Assembly (NCBI GenBank): GCA_017654935.2
Contig: CM065682.1
Coordinates: forward strand, 77,514,080 to 77,578,079
Direction: 5' to 3'
From: Phymorhynchus buccinoides
Taxonomy: Eukaryota; Mollusca; Gastropoda; Neogastropoda; Raphitomidae
DNA length: 64,000 nt
The notes under the pieces are model-generated. The model saw nothing but the letters and a program-made list of their open reading frames with translations, ran no database searches and was not told where the DNA came from. A program made the position numbers and the translations under genes. Positions 1 through 11,878 of the stretch are shown here, in pieces (within the stretch, counting starts at the first letter, position 1; the number at the start of each line of letters is the position of its first letter).

Positions 1-149
1 GCCAGGGTAGGTCAACAACAACAACATGATGACACTTAACATGTCCGCAATGTATCGCTGAAATCTGTTCATAACTTTTCAACAAATATGTTACATCGTA
101 AAAAGGAAGGTCTCAAAATACAAACAGTGTTGATAGTAAATACTCTGGT

Positions 150-2166
150 ATGTGAATGACCCATACCAGATCAACTGCGAAAATGAATGACCCATACCAG
201 ATCAACTACGAAAATGAATGACCCATGCCAGATCAACTGCGAAAATGAAACCCATACCAGATCAACTACGAAAATGAATGACCCATACCTGTATTTAATG
301 AATCCCAGATCAACTGCGAAAATGAATGACCCATACCAGATCAACTGCGAAAATGAATGACCCATACCAGATCACTACGAAAATGAATGACCCATACCAG
401 ATCAACTGCGAAAATGAATGACCCATACCAGATCAACTGCGAGAATGACCCATACCAGATCAACTGCGAAAATGAATGACCCATACCAGATCAACTGCGA
501 AAATGAATCAATACTGATCAACTGAAAATGAATGACCCATACCAGATCAACTGCGAAAATGAATGACCCATACCAGATCAACTACGAAAATGAATGACCC
601 ATACCAGATCAACTGCGAAAATGAATGACCCATACCAGATCAACTACGAAAATGAATGACCCATAATGACCAGATCAACTGAAAATGAATGACGATCAAC
701 TGCAAAAATGAATGACCCATACCAGATCAACTGCGAAAATGAATGACCCATACCAGAATACCAGATCAACTACGAAAATGAATGACCCATACCACCCATG
801 ACCAGATCAACTGCGAAAATGAATGACCCATACCAGATCAACTGCGAAAATGAATGACCCATACCACCTACCAGATCAACTACGAAAATCATACTCAACT
901 ACGAAAATGAATGACCCATACCAGATCAACTGCGAAAATGAATGACCCATACCAGATCAACTGCGAAAATGAATGACCCATACCAGATCAACTGCGAAAA
1001 TGAATGACCCATACCAGATCAATGACCCATACCAGATCAACTGCGAAAATGAATGACCCATACCAGATCAACTACCAGATCAACTGCGAAAATGAATGAC
1101 CCATACCAGATCAACTGCGAAAATGAATGACCCATACCAGATCAACTGCGAAAATGAATGACCCATACCAGATCAACTGCGAAAATGAATGACCCATACC
1201 AGATCAACTGCGAAAATGAATGACCCATACCAGATCAACTGCGAAAATGAATGACCCATACCAGATCAACTACAGAATGACCCATCAATCTACGAAAATG
1301 AATGACCCATACCAGATCAACTACGAAAATGAATGACCCATACCAGATCAACTGCGAAAATGAATGACCCATACCAGATCAACTGCGAAAATGAATGACC
1401 CATACCAGATCAACTACGAAAATGAATGACCCATACCAGATCAACTGCGAAAATGAATGACCCATACCAGATCAACTACGAAAATGAATGACCCATACCA
1501 GATCAACTACGAAAATGAATGACCCATACCAGATCAACTGCGAAAATGAATGACCCATACCAGATCAACTACGAAAATGAATGACCCATACCAGATCAAC
1601 TACGAAAATGAATGACCCATACCAGATCAACTGCGAAAATGAATGACCCATACCAGATCAACTACGAAAATGAATGACCCATACCAGATCAACTACGAAA
1701 ATGAATGACCCATACCAGATCAACTACGAAAATGAATGACCCATACCAGATCAACTACGAAAATGAATGACCCATACCAGATCAACTGCGAAAATGAATG
1801 ACCCATACCAGATCAACTACGAAAATGAATGACCCATACCAGATCAACTGCGAAAATGAATGACCCATACCAGATCAACTGCGAAAATGAATGACCCATA
1901 CCAGATCAACTACGAAAATGAATGACCCATACCAGATCAACTGCGAAAATGAATGACCCATACCAGATCAACTGCGAAAATGAATGACCCATACCAGATC
2001 AACTGAATGAATGACCCATACCAGATCAACTGCGAAAATGAATGACCCATACCAGATCAACTGCAAAAATGAATGACCCATACCAGATCAACTGCAAAAA
2101 TGAATGACCCATACCAGATCAACTGCGAAAATGAATGACCCATACCAGATCAACTGCAAAAATGAA
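150..2166 (+). repeat. 31-bp minisatellite
   Basis: About 60 head-to-tail copies of a 31-bp unit whose core is ATACCAGATCAACTGCGAAA. Two main variants alternate (CTGCGAAAA and CTACGAAAA), with a few truncated units such as those near 500, 660 and 1270. Short ORFs through it are by-products of the period. The same array, reversed and about half as long, is at 34655-35706. Confidence 0.97.
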
Positions 2167-2244
2167 CGGAGCCTCCTTGGTTAATATACTTAATCTTCCT
2201 AAATTCCATGAAAATCCGTTGGTGAAATCTCGTTAGAAGTCTTG

Positions 2245-2475
2245 TTAAAGACACACTGACCCACCACGATTAAGTCCCGATTAAGGTTTTTTTCTGGGTA
2301 GCTGTGACCCACATGCTAATGCCACAACTTCAAATCTTTAAAATGATGTTTCGTTTTGAATTTGGGGGCATTTGTATGGGAATCAAACCTGGTCAGAACA
2401 AGATTTCTTACCAGCTATAAGAGAGAAAACACGCAAAACCCCGTGATTTTGACACGTGATCTGGTGGGTCTTTAA
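2245..2475 (-). mobile_element. TTAA-flanked MITE, family 1
   Basis: Bounded by TTAA on both sides with imperfect terminal inverted repeats (TTAAAGACACACTGACCCAC at one end, TTAAAGACCCACCAGATCA at the other). Copies are at 34339-34569 (inside the inverted duplication) and 60425-60659 (independent). TTAA target sites and short TIRs suggest a piggyBac-type non-autonomous element; that assignment is inference. Confidence 0.7.
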
Positions 2476-2689
2476 CAGAAATAAAATCGTACCAGCTACC
2501 CCATGGTTGAGCTGAAGACATTGGCAGCCCTGGAGGAGGATTTCTTCGTTTTATTTTCTTCCTTCCAAGTGTTTTATCAGATCTTATTAGAGATATAACC
2601 TAAACTGAAGACAACAAATTGAGACAGCCTTTTTCAATATCAAAAGTCTTAACTCAATAATGTTCCAAGATTCTGGATTTTAAGATTTA

Positions 2690-3512
2690 CGCCACAAAAA
2701 AGAACCTTTAATATTTACTCCACAGAAAAGAACCTTTAATGATTACTCCACAAAAGAACCTTTAATGTTTGCTCCACAAAAAAGAACCTTTAATGATTAC
2801 TCCACAAAATAACCTTTAATGTTTACTCCACAGAAAATAACCTTTAATGGTTACTCCACAAAAATAACCTTTAATGTTTACTCCACAAACAAAAATAACC
2901 TTTAATGTTTACTCCACAAACAAAAATAACCTTTAATGTTTACTCCACAAACAAAAATAACCTTTAATGTTTACTCCACAAACAAAAATAGCCTTTAATG
3001 TTTACTCCACAAAAAAACCTTTTTACTCCACAAAAAGAACTTTTTACTCCACAAAAAACCCTTTTTACTCCACAAAAAGAACCCTTTTACTCCACAAAAG
3101 AACCTTTTTACTCCACAAAAGAACCCTTTAGGCTTACTCCACAAAAGAACCTTTTTACTCCACAAAATAACCTTTTAGGTTTACTCCACAAAAGAACCTT
3201 TTTACTCCACAAAAGAACCTTTTTACTCCACAAAAGAACCTTTTTACTCCACAAAAGAACCTTTTTACTCCACAAAAGAACCTTTACTCCACAAAAGAAC
3301 CTTTTTACTCCACAAAAGAAACCTTTTAGGTTTACTCCACACCTTTTAGGTTTACTCCACAAAAGAACCTTTTAGGTTTACTCCACAAAAGAACCTTTTA
3401 GGTTTACTCCACAAAAGAACCTTTTTACTCCACAAAAGAACCTTTTTACTCCACAAAAGAACCTTCTTACTCCACAAAAAGAACCTTTTTACTCCACAAA
3501 ATAATCTTTTGT
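2690..3512 (+). repeat. Second minisatellite (TTTACTCCACAAAAGAACCT)
   Basis: About 35 degenerate copies of a 20-29 bp unit built on ACTCCACAAAA(A)GAACCTTT. It changes gradually from longer AATGTTTACTCC units on the left to compact 21-bp units on the right. It fills the intron directly upstream of exon A2. Confidence 0.95.
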
Positions 3513-3542
3513 CTTATGTTTGATAACTACTGCCTTTCACAG

Positions 3543-3979
3543 GGTTTATCCAAACGCCCGGATGGTATCCGGAGGAACAGACGCTTTACTCAAGCAATAC
3601 GTATTCTGAACACACTATCCCCATACCGCAAGGACATAAAGCTTTAGTAAGCGTCGTCTACTCCGACCTTCGATTCAGGAAAGTAAGGGACGGAGAATCG
3701 GCTTGCCTTGACTGGTGCCTTCTGGAGACGGTCTCATCTCGGGAAAACACCACCACCCAGCAAGTTTGGAAACTGTGTTCCTCTGATCTGCCTGACCCCG
3801 TCTTACTGGAGGCTGAGTTGTTGCGAGTGAAGTTCCTCAGCAACGATCGTGACAACCTTGACCTTGCCTTTGAGGCTGATCCTTTGCTGACTTTCGTGGA
3901 CAGGTCTCATTGGGGGCCGGAACATAGGAACTTTTCTGAGGCACACACTGGATTCCGCATGTTGTTCAGCTTCCATGGG
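3543..3979 (+). CDS. Unit A exon 2: CUB-like domain of receptor paralogue
   Basis: A spliced exon with no ATG of its own. It follows an acceptor (CTGCCTTTCACAG) and ends at GGG|GTATAG. The first two bases complete a codon begun in the previous exon; the exon then reads 145 codons without a stop and ends in phase 0. The product starts FIQTPGWYPEEQ and ends GFRMLFSFHG, matching unit B exons 3+4 (YIQTSG at the start, GVRILFSYHE at the end). The pattern of paired Cys, a WKLC/LWTIC strand and a final hydrophobic strand fits a CUB fold. It is extracellular in the predicted receptor. In B the same segment is split by an intron after ACDDRVQ; here it is continuous. Exon 1 is not seen upstream within the window, which begins 3.5 kb before. 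The domain call is moderate; the exon and its paralogy are solid. Confidence 0.83.
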
Positions 3980-4059
3980 GTATAGCAGACGGTTGAAATT
4001 AATGAGTATGCGTTAAGAAAAATGGATGCGTAGCCTGCACGTGTGCGCACGCAGCAGAT

Positions 4060-4062
4060 AGG

Positions 4063-4161
<99 letters not shown>

Positions 4162-4500
4162 CATACACACAGAGAGAGAGTAAATGTATTTACAGTTATG
4201 CCCTTTCTCATGACTTCCAAGAGAGAAAGAGACAGACATACAGGGAGAGAGAGGGAGGGAGGAAGAGAGGGAAGGAGGAAGAGAGGGAGGGAGGAAGAGA
4301 GGGAGGGAGGAAGAGAGGGAGGGAGGAAGAGAGGGAGGGAGGAAGAGAGGGAGGGGGGAAGAGAGGGAGGGAGAGAGAGGGAGGGAGGGAGAGAGAGAGA
4401 GGGAGGAAGAGAGGGAGAGAGAGAGAGAGGGAGGGAGGGAGAGAGGGAGGGAGGAAGAGAGAGAGGTAGGAAGAGAGGGAGAGAGACAAATAGTGAGTAG
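4060..4500 (+). repeat. (GA)n and (GGGAGGAAGAGA)n purine tract
   Basis: About 100 bp of pure GA followed by about 270 bp of GGGA/GGAAGAGA units in the intron between exons A2 and A3. The long ORFs predicted here on both strands are low-complexity artefacts. Confidence 0.97.
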
Positions 4501-4646
4501 AACACAGTAGAACCAAGCCCCCTCCCCCAAAAAAAACAACAACCTAATAATAAGTCAATAAAGAAATGAGTAAATAAAAAATAAAAATAAAATTAAAAAA
4601 ATAAAATAAAAATGAAAAGATCAACCGTGAAACGTTTCATTCACAG

Positions 4647-5026
4647 AACTCTTCCACGCCCGTCAAGCTCTCCGACGACGGCTGGTGGAATTGCTCCGTT
4701 CCTCACTACCCCCTCTTCTCCCTCCACTTCACCTGCGACCTCACCCAGGACTGCGGATCGGGGCAGGACGAACAGGGCTGTCCAAACTCCTGCGGACACA
4801 ACGGTTTCGTCGTGGGCAACTCCTGCTACGAACTCAGCCCCTCCCAGACCATTCGCGACACGGCTTCCTATCTTGTGGAGAGGAGTCGGTGCCGGAGCAG
4901 AGGGGGCTGGTTGGCTAGTTTCAACACGGAACGGGAATGGGAGAAAGTCCTTCTGAAGCTTCGCGCAGTGAGATACTACGTTCTGTACATCGGCTTAGGA
5001 GCGGTGAATGTTTCCGCGCCTCATTA
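4647..5026 (+). CDS. Unit A exon 3: LDLa plus N-terminal half of C-type lectin domain
   Basis: Exon between acceptor TTTCATTCACAG and the strong donor TTA|GTAAGT. It enters in phase 0, directly compatible with exon A2, and leaves in phase 2. It encodes 126 codons: an NSS start, an LDLa module (WWNCS, FTCDLTQDCGSGQDEQGC) and the start of a CTLD (GNSCYELS, GGWLASFNTEREWEKV, YYVLYIGL). Unit B exon 5 has the same order and phase. The CTLD is only half present; the matching C-terminal half with phase-2 entry exists at 30566 and 38785 but not between here and unit B. The missing exons could be in gap 1, be lost, or be supplied by unit C. No poly(A) site or 7TM exon follows locally. Confidence 0.85.
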
Positions 5027-5028
5027 GT

Positions 5029-5156
5029 AAGTTCGTGTTAGTGGTAGTCTGTGCGTGGGTGGATGCTATATTCCATGGTTCGTGTTAGTGGTAGTCTGTG
5101 CGTGGGTGGATGCTATATTCCATGGTTCGTGTTAGTGGTAGTCTGTGCGTGGGTGT
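5029..5156 (+). repeat. 47-bp tandem repeat just inside the donor
   Basis: About 2.5 copies of a 47-bp unit containing TTCGTGTTAGTGGTAGTC and GATGCTATATTCCATGG, starting immediately after the exon A3 donor. Confidence 0.85.
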
Positions 5157-5640
5157 GTGTATGAATCGCAAAGGATTTGGGGTTTCTTTGCGTTCCCAAG
5201 CCATAAGGCCATAACGGGTAAGGCACGTAAGTGGCGGTTTTCATGTTTCACTAGTCTCCCCGCTTTAGTAGTTAGTCTGTGCGTGGGTGTGTGTATTAAT
5301 CGCAAAGGACCTTTTTTGCGTTCCCCGGCCATAAGGCCATAATGGGTAAGGTACGTATGTGTCCGGTTTTCAGTTTTCACTGGTCTCCCCGCTGTATACA
5401 GCGGACACGTTCCGATTTCGGAGGAGCTCCAAGGAGAAAATTATTTCGAAGATTATTTGGGAAAAGGCAAGAGAATGAGCAGAAAAAAATAGTAGATGAC
5501 GGCGAGAAAAGGAAAAGGCAGAGTCAAAGGGAATGATAGATTAGAGGAAGTTACAAACACAGAACTTCCAGAAGGTGAGGGAACTATTTGTACAAAAGAC
5601 CCCCCCCCCCGGTATCCCCACGGGGATAGACTCGTGGAGG
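5156..5640 (+). repeat. Dispersed repeat R1 (CCATAAGGCCATAATGGGTA)
   Basis: Contains GCGTTCCC..GCCATAAGGCCATAA, TCACTGGTCTCCCCGC and GACACGTTCCGATTTCGG, partly duplicated in tandem. Shared with 24075-24200 on the same strand and with 27540-27875 and 28005-28120 on the opposite strand. The 27540-27875 copy matches through to 5640, including an AGAGGAAGTTACAAACACAG stretch. Function unknown; probably a SINE-like or MITE-like element. Confidence 0.75.
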
Positions 5641-6297
<657 letters not shown>

Positions 6298-6465
6298 GCA
6301 AAGCGTAGTGAGCAGGTTTGCTAGTAATTTATAAAAGACACTCTTGGTGCATTTATTGGACATGTAAGCTTAAACCCTACACGCCAAGATCTATCACGAC
6401 ACGTGCTTGTGGCAGCTTGTTGACAAATACAACACCCTGTAGTGTAAGGTTGTTGTTGTTGTTGA

Positions 6466-6661
6466 TTAACCCTTTCACCGCCAGCCATATTTCAGCCAGA
6501 AATGTCCATTAAGTTTACCTGGGTAGAGAACAAAATCCATCTGCAGTATTGGGGATTCTTCTGTGACATCATATAACATAAGGTCTATCCTTACTTCCCA
6601 AAACTAAGACAATAGGGTCTTTGGATAACAGACCCCAATTTAATGCCTTTCAGTGACAATG
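6466..6661 (+). mobile_element. TTAA MITE, family 2, right end missing
   Basis: Starts TTAACCCTTTCACCGCCAGC and aligns along its length with the full copy at 53293-53536 (TCCATCTGCAGTATTGG, GGTCTATCCTTACTTCCCAA). The right TIR is absent. Confidence 0.82.
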
Positions 6662-6879
6662 TTAGGTCCACAATCGTCTGCATGAACAACGTTTCAAGAT
6701 TTCAAGGTTTATTAAAATCCAAACAGCCTCAAACATGGGGGGAAAAAAGAAAAAAAGAAAGGACAAAGGACAACAAATAGAAACGAAACAATAACAACCA
6801 ACAGGGGGCGCACCAGCCATCTTTTCTTTCTTCTTTTTTTTGCATGCAATTTTTGTGTGACTGATGAGGAAGGAAAGGG

Positions 6880-7117
6880 GGGGGGGGGGGTGGGGATGGG
6901 GGGTACATTTTGACCAAATGACAACTTTTTCGTTGCCACTGGGTTTAACGTGTGCTAAGTGCATGGGCACACGGGACCTCGGTTTATCGTCTCATCCGAA
7001 ATACTCCACGTTCAGACCGTAAGGCCTAGTGCAGAGTGAGAGGGAAAAATCCCCTGTACCCAGGTTCGAACTCGGGTTTACTTGACACAAGGCGAACGCG
7101 TTACCACTGTGCCACTC
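6880..7117 (-). mobile_element. tRNA-derived SINE with conserved central domain
   Basis: Read on the minus strand from 7117: an A box (TGGCACAGTGG), a B box (GAGTTCGAACC), then a body with GGATGAGACGATAAACCGAG and GCACTTAGCACACGTTAAAC. The body resembles a central domain I recall from molluscan SINEs. The head looks like a tRNA, but without acceptor-stem pairing and with the SINE body attached it is not a tRNA gene. Confidence 0.8.
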
Positions 7118-7489
7118 TATTAGCACACACTGACTGTATTACCATTGGGTGGGGGGGATGCTAGCATAGTGTTTATTGTATTGCCATGGGAAAACAGTGA
7201 AAAACAACAACGTGTAATTCGACCGTTAACAACCTCTCCGTAACCTACACCGGCCTGAGTAGAGTTGTGTGGTGGAGGTTCGCACTGTATCAGTGCTCTT
7301 CAGTTCTACTGATTGTAGAAACACAACAAAGGCAGCTCCATTTCTGGCCAACTTCCAATGTGTATTTAGGACTACTCTTATCTGCTTTGAAAAAGAGAAA
7401 TGAAAATGCACGTGCACTTTAATATTAACCACTTTGGGGTTTTCCTCAATTTGAACCTACTATATGCCCCCCCCCCACCCCCCACCCCC
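7118..7489. other. Unassigned sequence
   Basis: No gene or repeat recognised apart from short G and C runs, including CCCCCCCCCACCCCCCACCC near 7468. Confidence 0.5.
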
Positions 7490-7680
7490 TCACCCCACAC
7501 CTGCGTGCGCATCTCGACCCTTCCAACGGAAGTGTCGCCATCTTAGTCAGATTTGTGTGTAAACAGCATCGATCTGGCATTTTTCAAACAAAGTTACTGA
7601 CTAAGATGGCGGTCTCCCATAATAATATTAACGCTCCTTGTGGCCGGATATGACGACACGTGGGTACCAGCCATAGAAGA
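7490..7680 (-). repeat. Dispersed repeat R2, uninterrupted copy
   Basis: Reverse-complement counterpart of the composite at 49385-49690 (shared: CGTGCGCATCTCGACCCTTC, CTGACTAAGATGGCGG, CTCCTTGTGGCCGGATAT). It lacks the insert found at 49499-49615 and so serves as the empty site for that SINE. Confidence 0.85.
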
Positions 7681-7741
7681 AGAGGGATAACTGCGGAAGA
7701 AATTTTCAAACTTTTAGGAAATGTTTGTGTTTTGCTTCAAC

Positions 7742-8241
7742 NNNNNNNNNNNNNNNNNNNNNNNNNNNNNNNNNNNNNNNNNNNNNNNNNNNNNNNNNNN
7801 NNNNNNNNNNNNNNNNNNNNNNNNNNNNNNNNNNNNNNNNNNNNNNNNNNNNNNNNNNNNNNNNNNNNNNNNNNNNNNNNNNNNNNNNNNNNNNNNNNNN
7901 NNNNNNNNNNNNNNNNNNNNNNNNNNNNNNNNNNNNNNNNNNNNNNNNNNNNNNNNNNNNNNNNNNNNNNNNNNNNNNNNNNNNNNNNNNNNNNNNNNNN
8001 NNNNNNNNNNNNNNNNNNNNNNNNNNNNNNNNNNNNNNNNNNNNNNNNNNNNNNNNNNNNNNNNNNNNNNNNNNNNNNNNNNNNNNNNNNNNNNNNNNNN
8101 NNNNNNNNNNNNNNNNNNNNNNNNNNNNNNNNNNNNNNNNNNNNNNNNNNNNNNNNNNNNNNNNNNNNNNNNNNNNNNNNNNNNNNNNNNNNNNNNNNNN
8201 NNNNNNNNNNNNNNNNNNNNNNNNNNNNNNNNNNNNNNNNN
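7742..8241. other. Assembly gap 1 (500 N)
   Basis: Exactly 500 N, the same length as gap 2, so probably a fixed-size placeholder. It lies between unit A and unit B and could hide unit A exons. Confidence 0.97.
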
Positions 8242-8374
8242 GTCATATTATGCACTAGGCCGACCGATATCACACACTGAAAAAGGTCTCTACGAGCCTT
8301 GAAAAAAAAGTGTGGGTAGTTAACTTTCCCATGACATTTTTTTTTTTTTTTTTTAAATGTTGATCAATACACTG

Positions 8375-8562
8375 CAAAGGGCCAGCCAAACTGCATACGG
8401 TTCGATTCACTGCGATCCGATTTTGAGGCATGATTTACGTGAAAATGCACTGTCTAAATAAATCCGATGAGTTGTGTTCACTATCGTTGTAGTCTCCCGT
8501 ACACGAACTGATAAAATATCTTATTTTTGTATCGGACATTTTACTTGATTCGTGTATTTTGG
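8375..8562 (+). mobile_element. MITE family 3, left half of a split copy
   Basis: Starts GGGCCAGCCAAACTGCATAC and matches the reverse complement of the copy at 42893-43205 up to GATTCGTGT. The remainder resumes at 10421 (CATGAGTATAGTGAACG). A LINE fragment fills the interval. Confidence 0.8.
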
Positions 8563-8688
8563 CCCCATCCCATCATCCCTGTTTTGTGAATGTATTGATG
8601 TACTGCTGCCCTATGTCACTCATATTGTAAACGATTCTCTCTTGTCTGGCTCCTTCCCTTCTGTCTTTAAATCTGCTATTGTCGCCCA

Positions 8689-10055
8689 TTGTTAAAGAAA
8701 CCCTCCCTTGACCATGACAATCTGAAAAGCTACAGACCGGTTTCCAATCTCTCCTTTCTTTCAAAAATCACTGAAAGGGTTGTACTTTGTCAACTACTTG
8801 CACACCTAGAACAAAATCACCTTCTGAACCCCCACCAATCCGCTTATCGGAAATGCCACAGCACAGAGACAGCCCTTCTTAAAATTGTTAACGACCTTCT
8901 TTTAGGTTTTGATGACAACAAAGTTTCTCTCTTAGCTTTGCTTGACCTCAGTGCCGCTTTCGACACTATTGATCATACCATTCTTATTCGCCGACTCAAA
9001 CATTCTTTTGGCATTCATGATCTTGCTCTTTCCTGGTTTGATAGCTACTTGACTAATCGTAAGCAGACAGTTTGTGTTAGTGGCAGATACTCTGAGCCGT
9101 CCCCCCTTTTGTATGGTGTCCCACAGGGTTCTGTTCTGGGACCCATTCTTTTTGTGCTCTCTGCTGCTCCTGTGTCCGATGTTATCAGTCAACATGCCTT
9201 GTCTCATGAGAGTTTTGCGGACGATACAGAAGTATATCAGTCGGCCACTCTTGCTGAAGTCGATGGGCTGGTATCGCGGACACAGGAGTGCATACTTGAC
9301 CTTAAAATCTGGATGACCCACAACAAGCTGCAACTTAATGAAGAAAAAACTGAAATTATGTTAGCATGCCCAAAGAAAATGCTCAATCTTTCTACCCTTC
9401 CAGGCTCTGTCACAATCAACAACAACACTATCTCCTTCTCCTCTTCTGTCCGCAGTCTTGGTGTCACTCCCTTCAGCAGCATGTGTCTAATATCTGCAGA
9501 TCTGCCTATTTTGAGCTTCGTAAGATTAGTTCTGTTCGTCACTATCTCTCCACTGATGCCACAAAAACCTTGGTCTGTGCATTTGTCCTCTCGAGAATAG
9601 ATTATTGCAACTCTCTTCTTGCTGGCCTTCCAAACTACCTTCTCAACAAACTCCAAAGAATCCAAAATAATGCTGCACGACTAATCCTTAAGTCCTCCAA
9701 GTTTGAACATGTTTCTCCCCTTCTGCACTCTCTGCACTGGTTGCCAATCTCCAGCAGGATCAACTACAAGCTTTCTGCTCTTACCTTTGCTGTCATTTCT
9801 GGCTCTGCTCCTACTTACCTGTCTGATCTACTTCATACTTACATTCCATCTCGTCAGCTTCGTTCTTCTTCTGATTCTCGTATTCTACAGCCTCCCTCAC
9901 TTAAAACGAAAACTTATGGCGAGAGATCCTTTTCTTTTCAGGCCCCAGCTACTTGGAACAAACTCCCTCTGTCTCTCAGACATTCCAACTCCCTGTCAGT
10001 TTTCAAAACCAACCTGAAAACTCATCTATTCTCTGAACACTACTGTCCACCATGA
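8689..10055 (+). pseudogene. Reverse transcriptase, frameshifted
   Basis: Frame 1 from about 8689 to 9465 carries RT motifs: LKSYRPVSNLSFLSK, the first catalytic Asp region LLALLDLSAAFDTIDH, VPQGSVLGP and FADD. The frame changes near 9465, where SLGVT should run into a FQQHVSNICRSAYFELRK segment but does not: a short deletion shifts reading to frame 3, which continues to 10055 (RIDYCNSLLAGLP, LHWLPISSRI, TWNKLPLSLR). No complete protein can be made from this copy. The product would have reverse-transcribed element RNA at a nicked target. Confidence 0.9.
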
Positions 10056-10320
10056 TCGGATTGTGAGAATGAAAGCGTGTGTGGATGATGAATGGCATGG
10101 TAAAGTTGGGAGACAGAAAGTGTGTGTGTGCATACGCGCGCTGGCATGTGCTTATGCACGTGTGTGGGGATGTGTGTGTGTTTGTGTCTGTGTGTATGTA
10201 TGTATGTACGAACGTACGTACGTATGTATGTATGTATGACTGTATGTATGTGTGCATGCGCGTGTAAATGATATGCTATGTTCGTCAGTGTGTGTGCTTG
10301 TGTGCGTGCGGGCATGGGTA
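10056..10320 (+). repeat. GT/GTAT-rich 3' UTR segment of the LINE
   Basis: Degenerate GTGT and GTATGTAT sequence between the RT stop and the tail of the element. The short ORFs here are repeat artefacts. Confidence 0.75.
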
Positions 10321-10420
10321 TTGATGTGATTTGATTAAATGTTTTTTTTGTAAAGCGCCATGAGCAGCTAGCCTGGAATGTGCGCTATATAAGTTTTCTT
10401 CATTATTATTATTATTATTA

Positions 10421-10545
10421 CATGAGTATAGTGAACGAAAATAGTAAAGTTATTTTTAGACGGAAGTATTTCACGTGAATCATGACTCACAGACATCGTC
10501 ACAATCGCATCGTATCGGGGTCAAATCGTTTGTAGTGTGGCTTAC
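10421..10545 (+). mobile_element. MITE family 3, right half of the split copy
   Basis: Continues the copy begun at 8375: CATGAGTATAGTGAACGAAA, GGAAGTATTTCACGTGAATC and a terminal AGTGTGGCTT that mirrors the left TIR. Confidence 0.8.
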
Positions 10546-10634
10546 ATAAGACTACATATGTTCTTATGGCAATGCACCATTAAAAGAAAGTCTCAATCTC
10601 AGTACATTTGCTTAGTACCTTTCTTTCATTTCTT

Positions 10635-11273
10635 TGTTGAAAGGGTAGAAAGGGGGGTAAGGGGGTTTTGCAGGGTTGTAGAGGAGGGGAAGGAACTTAG
10701 AGGTCTCTTTCTCTCCAATTAACCACAGGGCCACATGGAGTGGTTTATTTGGTGTTTATTTCAAGCTCAGCAGAACACACAGCCCAACAAGGATGATCGC
10801 TCCCCATAGGAGGATGTACAGGTAGTGATCGAGATAGCAGGTCAGAGAGACTGATTTGGCCTAAGGTTACAACCTATATAGCCTACCCAACAAAGACTTG
10901 TAATGACCTAATTATCTATTGGTCAATTCTCCAACACATGTAAACTTTAACACCTTATAGTCAAAATTAAACTACCATTTTCGTCTATTTCCTGATCAAC
11001 AACATAAAGAGAACATTCCAACGTATATTCAATTATTATTTGCTGCAATTAAGTTAATTTAATAATAAAATTAATAATCAAGCCAGACTTCCTGTTTTTC
11101 TGATTGGTTGATCAGAAAAGGATCTACTTCCTTATGTTTCTCATTGGTCGAATTTTACATATTACCACCTGCAATTGAATAACCACTTATTCCTTAGTCA
11201 TTCATCCCAACCAGGTTTAGGCCTATGGTGTACTTTTCGTGTCAAAATTGAACGAAAAGTTCACATTATAACA
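10635..11273 (-). repeat. LTR (3' LTR in element orientation)
   Basis: 639 bp on the + strand, starting TGTTGAAAGG and ending ATTATAACA. Contains GAGAACATTC, which the other LTR lacks. Confidence 0.92.
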
Positions 11274-11292
11274 TCCACCCCCTGCTTTTAGA
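11274..11292 (-). other. Polypurine tract
   Basis: On the element strand the bases next to the 3' LTR read AAAAGCAGGGGGTGGA, a purine run in the position expected for plus-strand priming. Confidence 0.65.
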
Positions 11293-11878
11293 AAGCAATG
11301 TCCTCATTGCTGCTAGAGGTGTGTTCTATGTCAATGGTGAGAATAGTTCTCGAAGAACATCAACACAGATAACTGAAAGAAATTTGCAAGCAAATAAAAT
11401 CCCAAACCCAATGAAGACATTTATAAAGGGTCAATAGAAAATTACAACCTTGGTGCTTAACCGCACCCATCATGACAAAAATAAACAGAACAGGCTGTTA
11501 TACCCAAGAATATCTATCAACTCTGGACTTAACTTCTTTGCACACATAATTTGAAAAATCAAAACAAACAAGCAAGATTAATAGCCAACGTAAACCAAAT
11601 GTGCATATGTCAAAACAACACAAAAATACAAAACCAAAATCATATGCAAACAAGCTATCAAATGATTTAACCAAGGAAATAAAAGAACAACATAATCAGC
11701 CAACAGAAACATAATCCCCTCTACCCAGCCTTAGTCCTATGTGGACATCTTTTGAACTTTACTGTGGTGTGTGGCTCACCTACAGTACCTGGGGTAGCTA
11801 ACTTGTGCACTCCAAGTTTTGGATGAGACTGAGTGCATCTGTCCTGCATTCTGGCAAGTGCCTGAACGCATGGCTCTT
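11293..11878 (-). other. Non-coding interior of the LTR element
   Basis: AT-rich sequence without a convincing ORF, apart from a short frame (12047-11721) overlapping the gag end that closes HRTKAG. It could be a remnant of deleted pol or 3' UTR. Confidence 0.5.

Larger units (their letters stand above)
1..2672 (+). repeat. Large inverted duplication, copy A
   Basis: Reverse-complement partner of 34138-35857. Both copies share, in order, a SINE tail ending in CAACAACAACA, about 140 bp of unique sequence, a 31-bp minisatellite, a TTAA MITE and about 200 bp of further unique sequence ending at TGTTCCAAGA. The match is still running at position 1, so the duplication extends left of the window. 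Identity looks very high by eye outside the minisatellite, whose copy number differs. Beyond 2672 the copies diverge. Confidence 0.93.
8563..10420 (+). mobile_element. 5'-truncated non-LTR retrotransposon (CR1/Jockey type)
   Basis: Lies exactly between two halves of one MITE. Contains the RT region and C-terminal segment, then a GT-rich 3' UTR and a tail (AAAGCGCCATGAGCAGC, GCGCTATATAAG) ending in (ATT)n. Similar tails are near 21545, 42750 and 51500. No endonuclease domain is visible, as expected for a 5'-truncated copy. Confidence 0.88.

Noticed and set aside
150..2166. Regular 31-bp repeats that could be mistaken for a CRISPR array
   Set aside because: Units are head-to-tail with no unique spacers, and the setting is a spliced animal genome; it is a minisatellite.
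2998..3375. ORFs on both strands through the ACTCCACAAAA repeat
   Set aside because: They are products of the repeat period, with no coding context.
3907..4542. Ser/Leu/Pro and Arg/Glu/Gly-rich ORFs over the GA tract
   Set aside because: Low-complexity translations of a microsatellite; the same applies to the CT, GT and CA ORFs at 15368-15967, 17391-18044, 21507-22809, 31328-31711, 40471-41808 and 45348-46054.
7041..7117. A tRNA gene on the minus strand
   Set aside because: A and B boxes are present but the acceptor stem does not pair and a SINE body follows; treated as a SINE head.
7660..8302. ORFs running through 500 N
   Set aside because: The translation of N carries no information.
8932..9665. 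Minus-strand ORFs opposite the LINE reverse transcriptase
   Set aside because: Antisense shadows of a clear RT frame.
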